Positions 1-12,871 of a stretch of DNA of 64,000 nucleotides are shown piece by piece (the stretch's first letter is position 1; each line of letters begins with the position of its first letter). The stretch is from the NCBI RefSeq assembly GCF_010731815.2, contig NZ_AP022593.1, positions 186,001 through 250,000 on the forward strand, read 5' to 3'. The translations under genes and the position numbers were made by a program. The notes under the pieces were generated by a model that made no database searches, was not told the DNA's origin, and worked only from the letters and a program-made list of their open reading frames with translations. Source of the stretch: Mycolicibacterium arabiense (GTDB taxonomy: Bacteria > Actinomycetota > Actinomycetes > Mycobacteriales > Mycobacteriaceae).

Positions 1-1
1 C

Positions 2-379
2 GTGCACGCCGACGATGCGCGGCTGCGGCTGATGGCCGTGTTCGACGTGCTGATCAACAACGCCGACCGCAAGGGCGGCCACATCCTGGCGGGCACCGAC
101 GGACGCGTGCGCGGCGTCGACCACGGGGTGAGCCTGCACAGCGACGACAAACTGCGCACCGTGCTGTGGGGGTGGGCGGGCAAGCCGATCGACGACGACA
201 CCCTGGCTCGCGTCGCGGTGTTCCGAGACGCACTCTGCGGCGACCTCGCCGACGCGCTCAGCGGTCACATCACCAACCGCGAGATCGACGCCCTGTACGC
301 CAGAGCCGTTCTGCTGCTTGACGATCCGGTGATGCCGACGCCCGACCGGCACCGGCCCATCCCGTGGCCCGCCTTCTGA
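2..379 (+). CDS. SCO1664-family protein (PI3/4-kinase-like fold), C-terminal part
   Basis: Only the last 125 residues are in the window; the gene starts upstream. The stretch HADDARLRLMAVFDVLINNADR followed a few residues later by GGHIL and a VDHGVSLH motif matches the catalytic-loop-like Asn/Asp segments of the actinobacterial SCO1664 family, which is distantly related to phosphatidylinositol 3/4-kinases. The family lies next to cysQ and mshC in mycobacteria (Rv2133c region), which supports the call. Its substrate is unknown. It stops 49 nt before the next gene on the same strand. Confidence 0.75.
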   Translation: MHADDARLRLMAVFDVLINNADRKGGHILAGTDGRVRGVDHGVSLHSDDKLRTVLWGWAGKPIDDDTLARVAVFRDALCGDLADALSGHITNREIDALYARAVLLLDDPVMPTPDRHRPIPWPAF

Positions 380-415
380 CGGGCGCAACCCCGCTCTCCA
401 CGCCTCCGCGTGTTC

Positions 416-421
416 TACGCT
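416..421 (+). promoter_or_regulatory. -10 hexamer TACGCT, leaderless promoter of the GyrA-like/GNAT gene
   Basis: TACGCT fits the mycobacterial TANNNT -10 consensus. It ends 7 nt before the ATG at 429, so transcription would begin at or next to the start codon, giving a leaderless mRNA. No Shine-Dalgarno sequence is present. Confidence 0.55.
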
Positions 422-428
422 GGCGGTC

Positions 429-1109
429 ATGACCGATCATGACCGGGCCGCCGCCCGCCGCGAGATCACCGATGCCCTGCAGAAGGCGCTCGACCTCAGG
501 CACGAAGTGCTCGACGTGATCGTCGAGGCGGACGACAAGGCCTCAGCGGTCGAGGCCATCGCCAAGCTGCTCGGCACGTCGCAGCTGGGTGGCGAGGCGG
601 TGATGGCAATGCAGTTCGACCGCCTCACCCGGGATTCGCGCAGGCGCATCGCCCAGGAACTCGACGACCTGAACAAGCAACTCACGTTCACCTTCGCCGA
701 GCGGCCTGCCAGCTCGGGGGAGGGCCTGACCTTGCGTCCGTTCTCCGCGGAGCTGGATCGCGACGTGTTCGCGGCCCGCACCTCCGACGTCGGCGCCAGC
801 GGCGACGGATCGGGCGCCCCGGCAGGCAACCTCGACGACGAGATCCGTTCCGCGGTCAGCCGCGTGCACGCCGAGGAAGCGGTGTGGTTCGTCGCCGAGG
901 AGGGCTCGCAGAAGGTCGGCATGGTCTTCGGTGAGCTGGTCGACGGCGAAGTGAACGTGCGCATCTGGATCCACCCCGACCACCGGCACCGCGGTTTCGG
1001 CACCGCCGCCCTGCGTCGCTCGCGTTCGGAGATGGCGGCCTACTTCCCGGCCGTCGCGATGGTGGTGCGCGCCCCGGCCGCCGCGCCGCAGTCGACACCG
1101 TCGGCGTGA
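429..1109 (+). CDS. GyrA-tower-like coiled coil fused to GNAT acetyltransferase
   Basis: A 226-residue protein with two parts. Residues about 8-86 resemble the coiled-coil tower segment of DNA gyrase/topoisomerase IV subunit A: the [19 protein letters not shown] stretch corresponds to the GyrA IVEGLxxALxxIDEVI motif, and [21 protein letters not shown] to its MRLxRLTxLE...EL motif. Residues about 98-210 are a GNAT fold with the acetyl-CoA loop [10 protein letters not shown] (186-195). The catalytic tyrosine and breakage-reunion domains of GyrA are absent, so this is not a topoisomerase. It probably acetylates an unknown substrate. The stop overlaps the cysQ start (GTGA), so the two are translationally coupled. 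Confidence 0.8.
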   Translation: MTDHDRAAARREITDALQKALDLRHEVLDVIVEADDKASAVEAIAKLLGTSQLGGEAVMAMQFDRLTRDSRRRIAQELDDLNKQLTFTFAERPASSGEGLTLRPFSAELDRDVFAARTSDVGASGDGSGAPAGNLDDEIRSAVSRVHAEEAVWFVAEEGSQKVGMVFGELVDGEVNVRIWIHPDHRHRGFGTAALRRSRSEMAAYFPAVAMVVRAPAAAPQSTPSA

Positions 1110-1873
1110 CGGACGCGGCGCTCGCCGCGCAAGTGGCGAAGGACGTCGGCGCGATGCTGGTGGACCTTCGCGAGGAGGTCGGGTTCTACGACCCCTATGA
1201 CCTGGGCGACATCGGCGACCGGCGGGCCAACACGTTCATCCTGGACCGGTTGCGCGAGGCCCGGCCGGACGACGCCATCCTGTCCGAGGAGGCGGCCGAC
1301 GACCTGGCGCGGTTGGGTGCCGACCGGGTGTGGATCGTCGACCCCGTCGACGGCACGCGCGAGTTCTCGATGCCCGGCCGGGTGGACTGGGCCGTGCACA
1401 TCGCGCTGTGGCAGCGCAGCGGCGCACCGGACGGCGGCCCCGACGGGGGCATCACCGATGCCGTCGTCGGACTGCCCGCCAGCGGTGAGGTCTACCGCAC
1501 CGACACCGTGACGGGCCCGCCGCCGCGCAGGCCCGGCCCGATCCGCGTCGCCACCAGCCGCAACCGGCCCCCCACCGTGCTGTGGTGGCTGCGCGACGTC
1601 CTCGACATCGAGCTGATCGGCATCGGCTCGGCGGGTGCCAAGGCAATGGCCGTGGTGCGTGGCGACGTCGACGCCTACATCCACGCGGGCGGGCAGTGGG
1701 AATGGGATTCGGCCGCGCCGGCAGGCGTCGTGGCTGCCGCGGGCCTGCACGCCTCGCGAATCGACGGCTCCCCGCTGCTCTACAACCGTCCCGACCCGTA
1801 CCTCCCCGACCTGCTGATGTGCAGGCCCGAGTTCGCCGAGATCCTGCTCGAGGGGATCCGCTCGATCTACTAG
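1106..1873 (+). CDS. cysQ: 3'-phosphoadenosine 5'-phosphate phosphatase / inositol monophosphatase family, CysQ
   Basis: A 255-residue Mg-dependent phosphatase. It shows the metal-binding set of the inositol monophosphatase/CysQ family: EE at 61-62, DPVDGT at 79-84 and WEWDSAAP at 198-205. CysQ removes the 3'-phosphate of PAP, a by-product of sulfate assimilation and sulfotransfer, and the mycobacterial enzyme (Rv2131c) also hydrolyses inositol phosphates and fructose-1,6-bisphosphate. The GTG start overlaps the preceding stop by 4 nt. Position directly upstream of mshC is conserved in mycobacteria and fits a sulfur and inositol metabolism context. Confidence 0.92.
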   Translation: MTDAALAAQVAKDVGAMLVDLREEVGFYDPYDLGDIGDRRANTFILDRLREARPDDAILSEEAADDLARLGADRVWIVDPVDGTREFSMPGRVDWAVHIALWQRSGAPDGGPDGGITDAVVGLPASGEVYRTDTVTGPPPRRPGPIRVATSRNRPPTVLWWLRDVLDIELIGIGSAGAKAMAVVRGDVDAYIHAGGQWEWDSAAPAGVVAAAGLHASRIDGSPLLYNRPDPYLPDLLMCRPEFAEILLEGIRSIY

Positions 1874-1959
1874 TCGTGGACCCCTCCGGGAATGGAATCG
1901 GCGGCTCCGGCGTCCCTCTTCAAGCACACCCCCGTACGTGAGGAGCCCGAAATCGTCTC

Positions 1960-1965
1960 TAGAGT
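1960..1965 (+). promoter_or_regulatory. -10 hexamer TAGAGT, leaderless promoter of mshC
   Basis: TAGAGT fits TANNNT and ends 7 nt before the mshC ATG at 1973. The spacing puts the transcription start at the initiation codon. This also selects 1973 over the in-frame upstream start at 1892. Confidence 0.6.
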
Positions 1966-1972
1966 CGGAGCC

Positions 1973-3211
1973 ATGCAATCGTGGTCGGCGCCCGTCGTTC
2001 CGGAGCTGCCCGGACGGGGACCGGAACTGCGGCTGTACGACAGTGCCGACCGGCAGGTCCGCCCGGTGTCCACGGGCGAGACGGCGTCGATGTACGTCTG
2101 CGGCATCACCCCGTACGACGCGACCCATCTGGGCCATGCCGCCACCTACCTGACCTTCGACCTGGTCTACCGGCAGTGGCTGGACTCCGGTCGCCGGGTG
2201 CACTACGTGCAGAACGTCACCGACGTCGACGACCCGCTGTTCGAGCGGGCCGCGCGCGACGGCATCGACTGGCGCGACCTCGGCGCCAGGGAGACCCAGC
2301 TGTTCCGCGACGACATGTCGGCACTGCGCGTGCTGCCCCCGCACGACTACGTGGCCGCCACCGACGCGATAGACGAAGTGATCGAACTCGTCGAGAAGCT
2401 GATCGCCTCGGGCGCCGCCTACGTCGTCGACGACCCCCAGTACCCGGACGTCTACTTCCACGCCGACGCCACGGTCCAGTTCGGCTACGAGTCGGGCTAC
2501 GACCGCGACACCATGCTGCGCCTGTTCGGCGAGCGCGGCGGTGACCCCGACCGGGCCGGCAAGGCCGATCCGCTCGACGCCCTGCTGTGGCGTGCCGAGC
2601 GACCGGACGAGCCGAGTTGGCCGTCCCCGTTCGGGCCGGGGCGGCCGGGCTGGCACGTGGAGTGCGCGGCGATTGCGCTCACCCGCATCGGCACGGGCCT
2701 CGACGTCCAGGGCGGCGGCAGCGACCTGATCTTCCCCCATCACGAGTTCTCCGCCGCGCACGCCGAATCGGCAACGGGCGAACGGAGATTCGCCAGGCAC
2801 TACGTCCACGCCGGCATGATCGGCTGGGACGGCCACAAGATGAGCAAGAGCCGCGGCAACCTGGTGCTCGCCTCCCGGCTGCGCGCCGACGGCGTGGAAC
2901 CGTCGGCCATCCGGCTCGGATTGTTGGCCGGGCACTACCGCACCGACCGGTTCTGGACCGACGGGGTGCTCGACGACGCCCGCGCCAGGCTGGCCAGGTG
3001 GCGCGAAGCGACGGCGTTGCCGGCGGGACCCGACGCAGGAGACGTCATCGCCAGGGTGCGCCGGTACCTCGCCGACGACCTCGACACCCCCAAAGCGCTT
3101 GCCGCGTTGGACGCGTGGGCCACCGACGCGCTCACCTACGGCGGTCACGACACCGAGGCCCCGCGGTTGGTGGCGACGGCCGTCGACGCGTTGCTCGGGG
3201 TTGCTTTGTAG
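1973..3211 (+). CDS. mshC: L-cysteine:1D-myo-inositol 2-amino-2-deoxy-alpha-D-glucopyranoside ligase MshC
   Basis: A cytoplasmic ligase that joins cysteine to GlcN-Ins using ATP, the third committed step of mycothiol synthesis. It is a cysteinyl-tRNA synthetase paralogue without the anticodon domain. The class I signatures are HLGH (52-55) and KMSKS (289-293). Zinc ligands C43, C231 and H256 are all present. The length of 412 residues equals that of the M. tuberculosis enzyme, and the N-terminus MQSW aligns with it, which supports the ATG at 1973. Mycothiol is the major low-molecular-weight thiol of actinobacteria. Confidence 0.97.
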   Translation: MQSWSAPVVPELPGRGPELRLYDSADRQVRPVSTGETASMYVCGITPYDATHLGHAATYLTFDLVYRQWLDSGRRVHYVQNVTDVDDPLFERAARDGIDWRDLGARETQLFRDDMSALRVLPPHDYVAATDAIDEVIELVEKLIASGAAYVVDDPQYPDVYFHADATVQFGYESGYDRDTMLRLFGERGGDPDRAGKADPLDALLWRAERPDEPSWPSPFGPGRPGWHVECAAIALTRIGTGLDVQGGGSDLIFPHHEFSAAHAESATGERRFARHYVHAGMIGWDGHKMSKSRGNLVLASRLRADGVEPSAIRLGLLAGHYRTDRFWTDGVLDDARARLARWREATALPAGPDAGDVIARVRRYLADDLDTPKALAALDAWATDALTYGGHDTEAPRLVATAVDALLGVAL

Positions 3212-3245
3212 GCGCATCGCCCGCCGGCCGGACGGCCCGGTGTCG

Positions 3246-3251
3246 TACCCT
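3246..3251 (+). promoter_or_regulatory. -10 hexamer TACCCT, leaderless promoter of the short-chain dehydrogenase gene
   Basis: TACCCT ends 7 nt before the ATG at 3259 and no ribosome binding site is visible. This is the same arrangement as at mshC and indicates a separate promoter in the 47-nt gap after mshC. Confidence 0.5.
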
Positions 3252-3258
3252 TCGCGTC

Positions 3259-4146
3259 ATGCCCATGAGTCACTCCGTACGCGGTCGCGTCGTTCTGATC
3301 ACCGGTGGAGCAGCGGGAGTGGGCGCCGAGGTGGCCCACGGACTGCACGCCAGGGGCGCCACGGTGGTCCTGACCGACGTCGACGAGCGGCAGCTCGCGC
3401 GCACCGCCACCGCGCTCGGCAACGAACGCGTCCTCACCGTGGTGGCCGACGTCCGCGACCTGGCGTCCATGCAGGCCGCCGCCGACGCGGCGGTTGCGAA
3501 GTTCGGCGGCATCGACGTGGTGGTGGCCAACGCAGGCATCGCCAGCTACGGGTCGGTGCTGCAGGTCGACCCCGAGGCGTTCAAGCGGCTGATGGACATC
3601 AACGTGCTCGGCGTCTTCCACACGATCCGTGCGACCCTGCCGTCGATCATCGACCGACGCGGCTACGTGCTGATCGTCTCGTCGCTGGCCGCCTTCGCCG
3701 CGGCCCCCGGCCTGGCGCCGTACAACGCGTCCAAGGCGGCCGTCGAGCAGTTCGCCAACGCGCTGCGACTCGAGGTCGCCTACCGCGGCGTGGACGTCGG
3801 TGTGGCGCACATGTCGTGGATCGACACCGCGATGGTCCGCGACTCGAAGACCGACATGTCGACCTTCGCCGAGATGCTGTCGCGGCTGCCCGGCCCCCTG
3901 TCTACGACCACGTCGGTCGACAAATGCGGCGAGGCGTTCGTCAAGGGCATCGAGAAGCGCAAGTCGCGGATCTTCTGTCCCGGCTGGGTGGGCGCACTGC
4001 GGTGGCTCAAGCCGGTGTTGTCCACCCGGGTCGGGGAGATCCCGGTGCGCGCGATGGTGCCCGACATCCTGCCCAGGATGGACGCCGAGGTCGCCGCACT
4101 CGGCCGCTGGACCAGCGAGCGCAATCACGGCTTCCGGGGGGAATGA
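3259..4146 (+). CDS. Short-chain dehydrogenase/reductase (Rv2129c-like)
   Basis: A 295-residue classical SDR with a Rossmann fold. The NAD(P)-binding motif is TGGAAGVG (15-22), then NAG (91-93), with catalytic S141/S142, Y155 and K159 in the YNASK motif. The C-terminal extension after about residue 200 is typical of SDRs annotated near mshC in mycobacteria. The substrate cannot be read from sequence. A nearby GGIDVVVANAG segment and basic residues after strand 2 are weak, so cofactor preference is open. The gene is co-directional with mshC. Confidence 0.88.
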   Translation: MPMSHSVRGRVVLITGGAAGVGAEVAHGLHARGATVVLTDVDERQLARTATALGNERVLTVVADVRDLASMQAAADAAVAKFGGIDVVVANAGIASYGSVLQVDPEAFKRLMDINVLGVFHTIRATLPSIIDRRGYVLIVSSLAAFAAAPGLAPYNASKAAVEQFANALRLEVAYRGVDVGVAHMSWIDTAMVRDSKTDMSTFAEMLSRLPGPLSTTTSVDKCGEAFVKGIEKRKSRIFCPGWVGALRWLKPVLSTRVGEIPVRAMVPDILPRMDAEVAALGRWTSERNHGFRGE

Positions 4147-4261
4147 CCCGGCGTCGCTAGCCAGCCTCCCAGGGGTTTGCGGTAGATACCGGTAGCCTCG
4201 ACCCTCATCGCGATGCCAACCGGCCGCTGATCACACTCGACGAGCGGACGGCGGGCCAACG

Positions 4262-5230
4262 ATGGCGCGAACGGTGAGCGACCTGGACCTGCTCCGGGAA
4301 CTCGAGCCCGTGGCCGAAGCGGGCATGAACCTGCACCTCGCGGCGACCAAGGACTGGAACCCACACGACTACGTGCCGTGGTCGGCCGCTGCAGGCGCGG
4401 GCGTCGGGACCGCGTGGACGCCCGAGGACTCCGGACTGACGGAGGTGGCCAGGATCGCGATGGTCACCAACCTGCTGACCGAGGACAATTTGCCGTCGTA
4501 TCACCGTGCGATCGCCGAGCACTTCAGCCTCGACGACGCCTGGGGTGCGTGGGTGAACCGCTGGACCGTCGAGGAGAACCGGCACGGGATCGCGCTGCGC
4601 GACTATCTGCTGGTCACCCGTGCGGTCGACCCGGTCGCCCTGGAGCTGGCGCGCATGCAGCAGGTAACCGCCGGGTTCAGCCCCGGCCAGCAGGGCCAGG
4701 GCTCGGTGGCGCCCGAGTCGATGCTCGATGCGCTGGTCTACGTGACCTTCCAGGAGCTCGCGACCCGCGTGTCGCACCGCAACACCGGTCGGGCGTGCAC
4801 AGAGCCCTACGCCGACGCGCTACTGAAGCGGGTCTCCGCCGACGAGAACCTGCACATGATCTTCTACCGCGGGCTGGCCGCGTCGGCGCTGGAGTTGGCA
4901 CCCGACCGCGCGATGCACTCGATCTACCGGATCCTGCTCAACTTCCAGATGCCCGGGTTCTCGATCCCCAACTTCCGCCGCAACGCCGTCAAGATGGCCG
5001 TCGGCGGGATCTACGACATGCGTCAGCACCTCGACGACGTCGTGCTGCCGGTGCTGCGGTACTGGCGGATGTTCGACCGCGACGACCTCACCGGGGCGGG
5101 GGAGCGCAGCCGCGAGGAACTCGCCGAACTCATCGGGCGCATGGAGGCCGAGGCGGCCAAGTTCGAGGCCTCCAAGGCCCGCTACCTGGACCGCGACAGG
5201 TCCAGGGGCGCGCGCTCGGTGTCGGCCTAG
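4262..5230 (+). CDS. Acyl-ACP desaturase, DesA family (ferritin-like di-iron)
   Basis: A 322-residue di-iron desaturase-like protein. Metal ligands fit the family pattern: E74 in TEDN, E105-x2-H108 in EENRH, E165 in FQEL and E195-x2-H198 in DENLH. Such enzymes insert double bonds into acyl-ACP substrates; in mycobacteria DesA1 and DesA2 act in mycolic acid precursor synthesis. Which chain position this copy acts on cannot be inferred. A TAGCCT -10-like box lies about 65 nt upstream, so this gene appears to have a leader, unlike its neighbours. The C-terminus has a charged helix. Confidence 0.87.
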   Translation: MARTVSDLDLLRELEPVAEAGMNLHLAATKDWNPHDYVPWSAAAGAGVGTAWTPEDSGLTEVARIAMVTNLLTEDNLPSYHRAIAEHFSLDDAWGAWVNRWTVEENRHGIALRDYLLVTRAVDPVALELARMQQVTAGFSPGQQGQGSVAPESMLDALVYVTFQELATRVSHRNTGRACTEPYADALLKRVSADENLHMIFYRGLAASALELAPDRAMHSIYRILLNFQMPGFSIPNFRRNAVKMAVGGIYDMRQHLDDVVLPVLRYWRMFDRDDLTGAGERSREELAELIGRMEAEAAKFEASKARYLDRDRSRGARSVSA

Positions 5231-5233
5231 CCC

Positions 5234-6097
5234 CTAGCCCCGGAAGCCGGGCCCGCGGCGGCGCAGGTAGCGCTCGAACTCCGCGGCAAGTGCGTCGCCG
5301 TCGATCTTGCCGATCGCCTCGGACATGTCGACCTCGGCGTCACCGCGCTCTTCGAGGGAGTGCACGTATTCGGCGATCTCCTCGTCGTCGGCGGTCATCT
5401 CGGTGACTGCCTGCTCCCACTCCTCGGCAGCAGCGGGCAGGTCGGCGAGCGGTACCTCGACGTCGAGCACGTCCTCGACGCGCCGCAGCAGCGCCACGGT
5501 CGCCTTCGGGTTGGGCGGCTGCGACACGTAGTGCGGGACGGCTGCCCAGAACGTGACGGCGGGTATGCCGGCCGCGACGCACGCGTCCTGGAACACGCCC
5601 GCGATGCCGGTGGGCCCCTCGTACCGGGTCTCCTCGAGCCCGAAGAACTTCGCCGACTCGGGCGAGTAGGCCGCGCCCGACACCGGCACCGGGCGCGTGT
5701 GCGGGGTGTCGGCCAGCAGGGCGCCGAGGATGACGACGGTCTCGACGTTCAGCTTGTCGGCGATCGCGAGCAGCTCCGCGCAGAACGTGCGCCACCGCAT
5801 GTTGGGCTCGACGCCGTGCATCAGCACGATGTCCCGGTTGCTGCCCGGCGGCCTGCAGTGCGAGATGCGTAGCGACGGCCACACCAGCTCACGGGTGACG
5901 CCGTCGATCTGGCGGATCACCGGGCGGTTGACCTGGTAGTCGTAGTACGCCTCGTCGTCGATCTCGACGATGGTGTCGGCCTCCCAGATGGCGTCGAGAT
6001 GCTCCAGCGCATCGCTTGCCGCATCCCCGGCGTCGTTCCACCCCTCGAAGGCCGCGACCACGATGGGGTCATGCAGTTCGGGCAGGTCTGTCACCAT
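5234..6097 (-). CDS. PAC2 family protein (proteasome assembly chaperone-like fold), Rv2125 homologue
   Basis: A 287-residue PAC2-domain protein. The N-terminus [20 protein letters not shown] is the family signature. The fold occurs in eukaryotic proteasome assembly chaperone 2 and in actinobacterial proteins of unclear role; a link to the bacterial proteasome encoded 20 kb away is only suggested by the fold. It is convergent with the desaturase gene (3-nt gap). A TAGGCT -10 box (6106-6101, minus) lies 3 nt before this ATG and 6 nt before the GTG at 6094, so translation may really begin one codon later on a leaderless mRNA. Confidence 0.88.
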   Translation of the reverse strand: MVTDLPELHDPIVVAAFEGWNDAGDAASDALEHLDAIWEADTIVEIDDEAYYDYQVNRPVIRQIDGVTRELVWPSLRISHCRPPGSNRDIVLMHGVEPNMRWRTFCAELLAIADKLNVETVVILGALLADTPHTRPVPVSGAAYSPESAKFFGLEETRYEGPTGIAGVFQDACVAAGIPAVTFWAAVPHYVSQPPNPKATVALLRRVEDVLDVEVPLADLPAAAEEWEQAVTEMTADDEEIAEYVHSLEERGDAEVDMSEAIGKIDGDALAAEFERYLRRRGPGFRG

Positions 6098-6258
6098 GCC
6101 AGCCTAAGCCCTGCACCGGACGGGGGAGCGGCACCGTGGGGCGGGTCTGTCGCCCCGACGTTTCGCGGCGAGCGACTACCATGTGGACCGACGTGCTGCG
6201 ATCGCGGCGCACGAGTTGGGCGTCCCAGACGTCGGTCGGATGACGACGTAGACTTGTT

Positions 6259-6348
6259 CGGTCGAGAGGCGTTGCAACGGGTCCGGGTTCTCGAAAACCG
6301 GTATCCGCCACGCTCGGCAGAGTTAAGGACGCCTTCCGTTACGGAAGG
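6259..6348 (+). promoter_or_regulatory. SAH-type riboswitch in the metH leader, with Shine-Dalgarno-sequestering hairpin
   Basis: Helix P1 pairs 6261-6266 with 6313-6318. Helix P2 pairs about 6278-6289 with 6296-6307. A pseudoknot pairs AGGCGT (6267-6272) with ACGCCT (6329-6334). The joining segments GTTGCAAC and CCGCCACGCTCGG closely resemble the SAH riboswitch core. A perfect 7-bp hairpin (6332-6338 with 6342-6348) covers the Shine-Dalgarno region of metH. It shares bases 6332-6334 with the pseudoknot, so the two are mutually exclusive. Ligand binding would then free the ribosome site: an ON switch, as known for SAH riboswitches. The fold was worked out by hand. Confidence 0.75.
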
Positions 6349-6355
6349 AGTGCAC

Positions 6356-10117
<3,762 letters not shown>

Positions 10118-10185
10118 GCGGGTCAACGTGTGACGCCCGCAACGGGATTGGGATGACACCGCCCTGCGATGACACAATGGGCGGC

Positions 10186-10872
10186 ATGCGCGCGGTGCTG
10201 TGGGACATGGACGGCACCCTCGTCGACTCCGAGAAGCTCTGGGACGTCGCGCTGCAGGAGCTGTACCGCCGCCGCGGTGGCGAGATGAGCGCCGAGGTCC
10301 GCGAGAGCACCGTCGGTGGGTCGGCCGAGAACGTGATGGCGATCGTCTACGCCGACCTCGGCGTGGTCGCCGACGCCGAGTCGACGGCCCGAGAGATCGA
10401 CTGGCTGCACGAGTACACCGGGCAACTGTTCGCGGCGGGTCTGCCGTGGCAGCCCGGTGCCCGCGAACTCCTCGACGCGCTGGCGGGCGAGGGCGTGCCT
10501 ATGGCGTTGGTGACCAACACCCGCCGCGACCTCACCGAGCAGGCGCTGGAAAGCATTGGGCGGCACTACTTCTCGGCGACGGTCTGCGGTGATGAAGTGC
10601 CGAGCGGCAAGCCCGCACCCGACATCTACCTGCGCGCTGCGGACATGCTCGGCCTCGAACCCGGCCAGTGCCTGGCGGTCGAGGACTCGGTGACCGGAAC
10701 CATGGCCGCCGAGGCGGCCGGCTGCGTGGTGGCGGTGGTACCCAGCGACGTCGAGGTGCCCGAGAGTCCACGGCGCAGACACGTCGGGAGCCTGGCCGGA
10801 CTGGGCGTGGCGGACCTGCGTGCCATCCACGCCGACCTCGACCCGAGGGCCGAAGCGCTGCCGCGCGCCTGA
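10186..10872 (+). CDS. HAD-superfamily hydrolase (phosphatase/phosphoglucomutase-like)
   Basis: A 228-residue HAD family protein with motif I DMDGT (nucleophile D7, acid D9), motif II in LVTNT, motif III lysine in SGKPAPDIY and motif IV EDS. The helical cap between motifs I and II is that of subfamily I phosphatases and beta-phosphoglucomutase-like enzymes. The substrate is unknown. ATG 10186 is preferred over 10177 and 10153 because CACAAT ends 7 nt upstream, the leaderless spacing seen at other genes here. It follows metH by 68 nt. Confidence 0.85.
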   Translation: MRAVLWDMDGTLVDSEKLWDVALQELYRRRGGEMSAEVRESTVGGSAENVMAIVYADLGVVADAESTAREIDWLHEYTGQLFAAGLPWQPGARELLDALAGEGVPMALVTNTRRDLTEQALESIGRHYFSATVCGDEVPSGKPAPDIYLRAADMLGLEPGQCLAVEDSVTGTMAAEAAGCVVAVVPSDVEVPESPRRRHVGSLAGLGVADLRAIHADLDPRAEALPRA

Positions 10873-11058
10873 GGGTCCTTTGGCTACCCCCATCCTGGGG
10901 TCTCACTTGGCAACCCATGCCCAGCGGCAAAGCCGTTGAGGCGAGGAGTATCTGATCATCGCGCGAGGCGCGCGGACGATTCCCGGAACACGCAATGCGG
11001 GGGCGCGCGAGTGCTTGAATGGGGTCCACGTCTCCGCAGCGCAGCGAAAGGACTCCTC

Positions 11059-12531
11059 ATGGCTGGTCAAGGTCCGCCCGTCGACGATTCGGCGTCGGCG
11101 ATCACCGACGAGGACTTCTCCTCCGGCCGCACCGCAGTCCGGATCGCCTCGGTCGCCGCGCTCGGTGGCCTGCTCTTCGGCTATGACAGCGCCGTCATCA
11201 ACGGAGCGGTCGACTCGATCCAGGAGGACTTCGGGATCGGCAACGCCGAACTCGGCTTCGCAGTCGCATCCGCACTCCTCGGCGCCGCCGCCGGTGCGAT
11301 GACGGCAGGTCGCATCGCGGACAAGATCGGCCGCATCGCGGTGATGAAGATCGCCGCGGTGCTGTTCCTCGTCAGCGCGTTCGGAACCGGTTTCGCCCAC
11401 GAGGTGTGGACGGTGGTGCTCTTCCGCATCGTCGGCGGCATCGGGGTCGGCGTGGCGTCGGTCATCGCTCCCGCGTACATCGCCGAGACCTCGCCGCCCG
11501 GCATCCGAGGCCGACTCGGATCGCTGCAGCAACTCGCGATCGTCTCCGGCATCTTCCTGTCGTTCGCCGTCAACTACCTGCTGCAGTGGCTTGCAGGCGG
11601 GCCCAACGAACCGCTGTGGTTCGGGCTCGACGCCTGGCGGTGGATGTTCCTGGTGATGGCGGTGCCCGCGGTGCTGTACGGCGCGCTGGCCTTCACCATC
11701 CCCGAATCGCCGCGCTATCTCGTTGCGAGCCACCAGATCCCCGAGGCCCGCAGGGTCCTGAGCACGCTGCTCGGCAAGAAGAATCTCGAGATCACCATCA
11801 CCCGCATCCGGGACACCTTGGAGCGCGAGGACAAGCCGTCGTGGCGCGACATGCGCAAGCCCACCGGCGGCATCTACGGCATCGTCTGGGTGGGCCTCGG
11901 ACTGTCGGTCTTCCAGCAGTTCGTCGGCATCAACGTGATCTTCTACTACTCGAACGTGCTGTGGCAGGCCGTCGGTTTCAGCGCCGACGAGTCGGCGATC
12001 TACACCGTGATCACCTCGGTGATCAACGTCCTCACCACCCTCATCGCCATCGCGCTGATCGACAAGATCGGCCGCAAGCCGCTGCTGCTCATCGGTTCGA
12101 CGGGCATGGCGATCACGCTCATCACGATGTCGGTGATCTTTGCCAACGCCACCGTCGGAGCCGACGGCAACCCGAGCCTGCCGGGAGCGTCGGGCGTGAT
12201 CGCGCTGATCGCAGCCAACCTCTTCGTCGTCTCCTTCGGCATGTCATGGGGGCCGGTGGTCTGGGTGCTGCTGGGCGAGATGTTCCCCAACCGCATCCGC
12301 GCCGCAGCGCTGGGCCTCGCCGCCGCGGGACAGTGGGCAGCCAACTGGCTGATCACCGTCACCTTCCCCGGTCTGCGCGAGCACCTCGGCCTGGCCTACG
12401 GGTTCTACGGGCTGTGCGCGGTGCTGTCGGGTCTGTTCGTGTGGCGCTGGGTCATGGAGACCAAGGGAATGGACCTCGAGGACATGCACGGGCAGATCAT
12501 CGCGACCCCGAAGACCGCCACCAACCCCTGA
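11059..12531 (+). CDS. glcP: MFS sugar transporter, glucose permease GlcP-like
   Basis: A 490-residue major facilitator sugar porter with 12 predicted membrane segments. Signatures are [15 protein letters not shown] in helix 1, RIADKIGR in loop 2-3, PESPRYL after helix 6, [13 protein letters not shown] in helix 7, DKIGRKPLL in loop 8-9 and METKGM at the C-terminus. Its position between metH and hisE matches MSMEG_4182, the glucose permease of M. smegmatis, so proton-coupled glucose uptake is the likely role. The start at 11059 is preceded by AAAGGA. The 186-nt upstream gap shows only a short CCCCA/TGGGG stem and no clear promoter. Confidence 0.85.
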   Translation: MAGQGPPVDDSASAITDEDFSSGRTAVRIASVAALGGLLFGYDSAVINGAVDSIQEDFGIGNAELGFAVASALLGAAAGAMTAGRIADKIGRIAVMKIAAVLFLVSAFGTGFAHEVWTVVLFRIVGGIGVGVASVIAPAYIAETSPPGIRGRLGSLQQLAIVSGIFLSFAVNYLLQWLAGGPNEPLWFGLDAWRWMFLVMAVPAVLYGALAFTIPESPRYLVASHQIPEARRVLSTLLGKKNLEITITRIRDTLEREDKPSWRDMRKPTGGIYGIVWVGLGLSVFQQFVGINVIFYYSNVLWQAVGFSADESAIYTVITSVINVLTTLIAIALIDKIGRKPLLLIGSTGMAITLITMSVIFANATVGADGNPSLPGASGVIALIAANLFVVSFGMSWGPVVWVLLGEMFPNRIRAAALGLAAAGQWAANWLITVTFPGLREHLGLAYGFYGLCAVLSGLFVWRWVMETKGMDLEDMHGQIIATPKTATNP

Positions 12532-12544
12532 TCCGGATTCACTC

Positions 12545-12574
12545 GTCACGGCGGTGAAGGGAAACCGCCGTGAC
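12545..12574 (+). terminator. Perfect 11-bp hairpin after glcP, terminator without U-tract
   Basis: GTCACGGCGGT (12545-12555) pairs perfectly with ACCGCCGTGAC (12564-12574) across an 8-nt loop, 14 nt after the glcP stop. No T-run follows, as in many mycobacterial intrinsic terminators. It would separate glcP from hisE transcription. Confidence 0.7.
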
Positions 12575-12607
12575 GGCCCGGTCGGCGGCGTGGAACAATC
12601 GCCTGCC

Positions 12608-12871
12608 GTGAAGACCTTCGATGCCCTGTTCGCCGAACTGAGCGAGCGTGCGCGCACCCGCCCCGAGGGCAGTGGGACCGTCGCCGCGCTCGACGACGGC
12701 GTGCACGGGCTCGGGAAGAAGATCCTCGAGGAGGCAGGCGAGGTCTGGCTGGCCGCCGAGCACGAGGGTGACGAGGCGCTCGCCGAGGAGATCAGCCAGC
12801 TCCTGTACTGGACTCAGGTGCTGATGATCAAGCGGGGCCTCACCCTCGACGACGTGTACGCGAAGCTGTGA
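12608..12871 (+). CDS. hisE: Phosphoribosyl-ATP pyrophosphatase HisE
   Basis: An 87-residue enzyme of the second step of histidine synthesis, hydrolysing phosphoribosyl-ATP to phosphoribosyl-AMP. The helical MazG-like core [18 protein letters not shown] and EEISQLLYW carries the metal-binding acidic residues. The GTG at 12608 is chosen because AACAAT ends 8 nt upstream, a leaderless spacing. An in-frame GTG at 12590 would give a 93-residue protein aligning with the annotated M. tuberculosis length and cannot be excluded. Its stop overlaps the hisG start. Confidence 0.92.
   Translation: MKTFDALFAELSERARTRPEGSGTVAALDDGVHGLGKKILEEAGEVWLAAEHEGDEALAEEISQLLYWTQVLMIKRGLTLDDVYAKL

Noticed and set aside
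1040..3217. Long open frame on the minus strand opposite cysQ and mshC
   Set aside because: It is antisense to two clearly conserved genes, has low-complexity Arg/Gly/Val/Asp composition, and shows no family motif. Long antisense frames are usual in very GC-rich DNA.
6100..6355. Cobalamin riboswitch upstream of metH
   Set aside because: No B12-box-like core (GCCACTG type) was found; the fold fits the SAH aptamer instead.
10118..10140. Hairpin after metH as a terminator
   Set aside because: GCGGG and TCA can pair with TGA and CCCGC only with a bulge, there is no T-run, and the next gene follows at 68 nt. Too weak to call.
10873..11058. Regulatory element upstream of glcP
   Set aside because: Only a 5-bp CCCCA/TGGGG stem and a weak GGAACA box were seen; neither is convincing.
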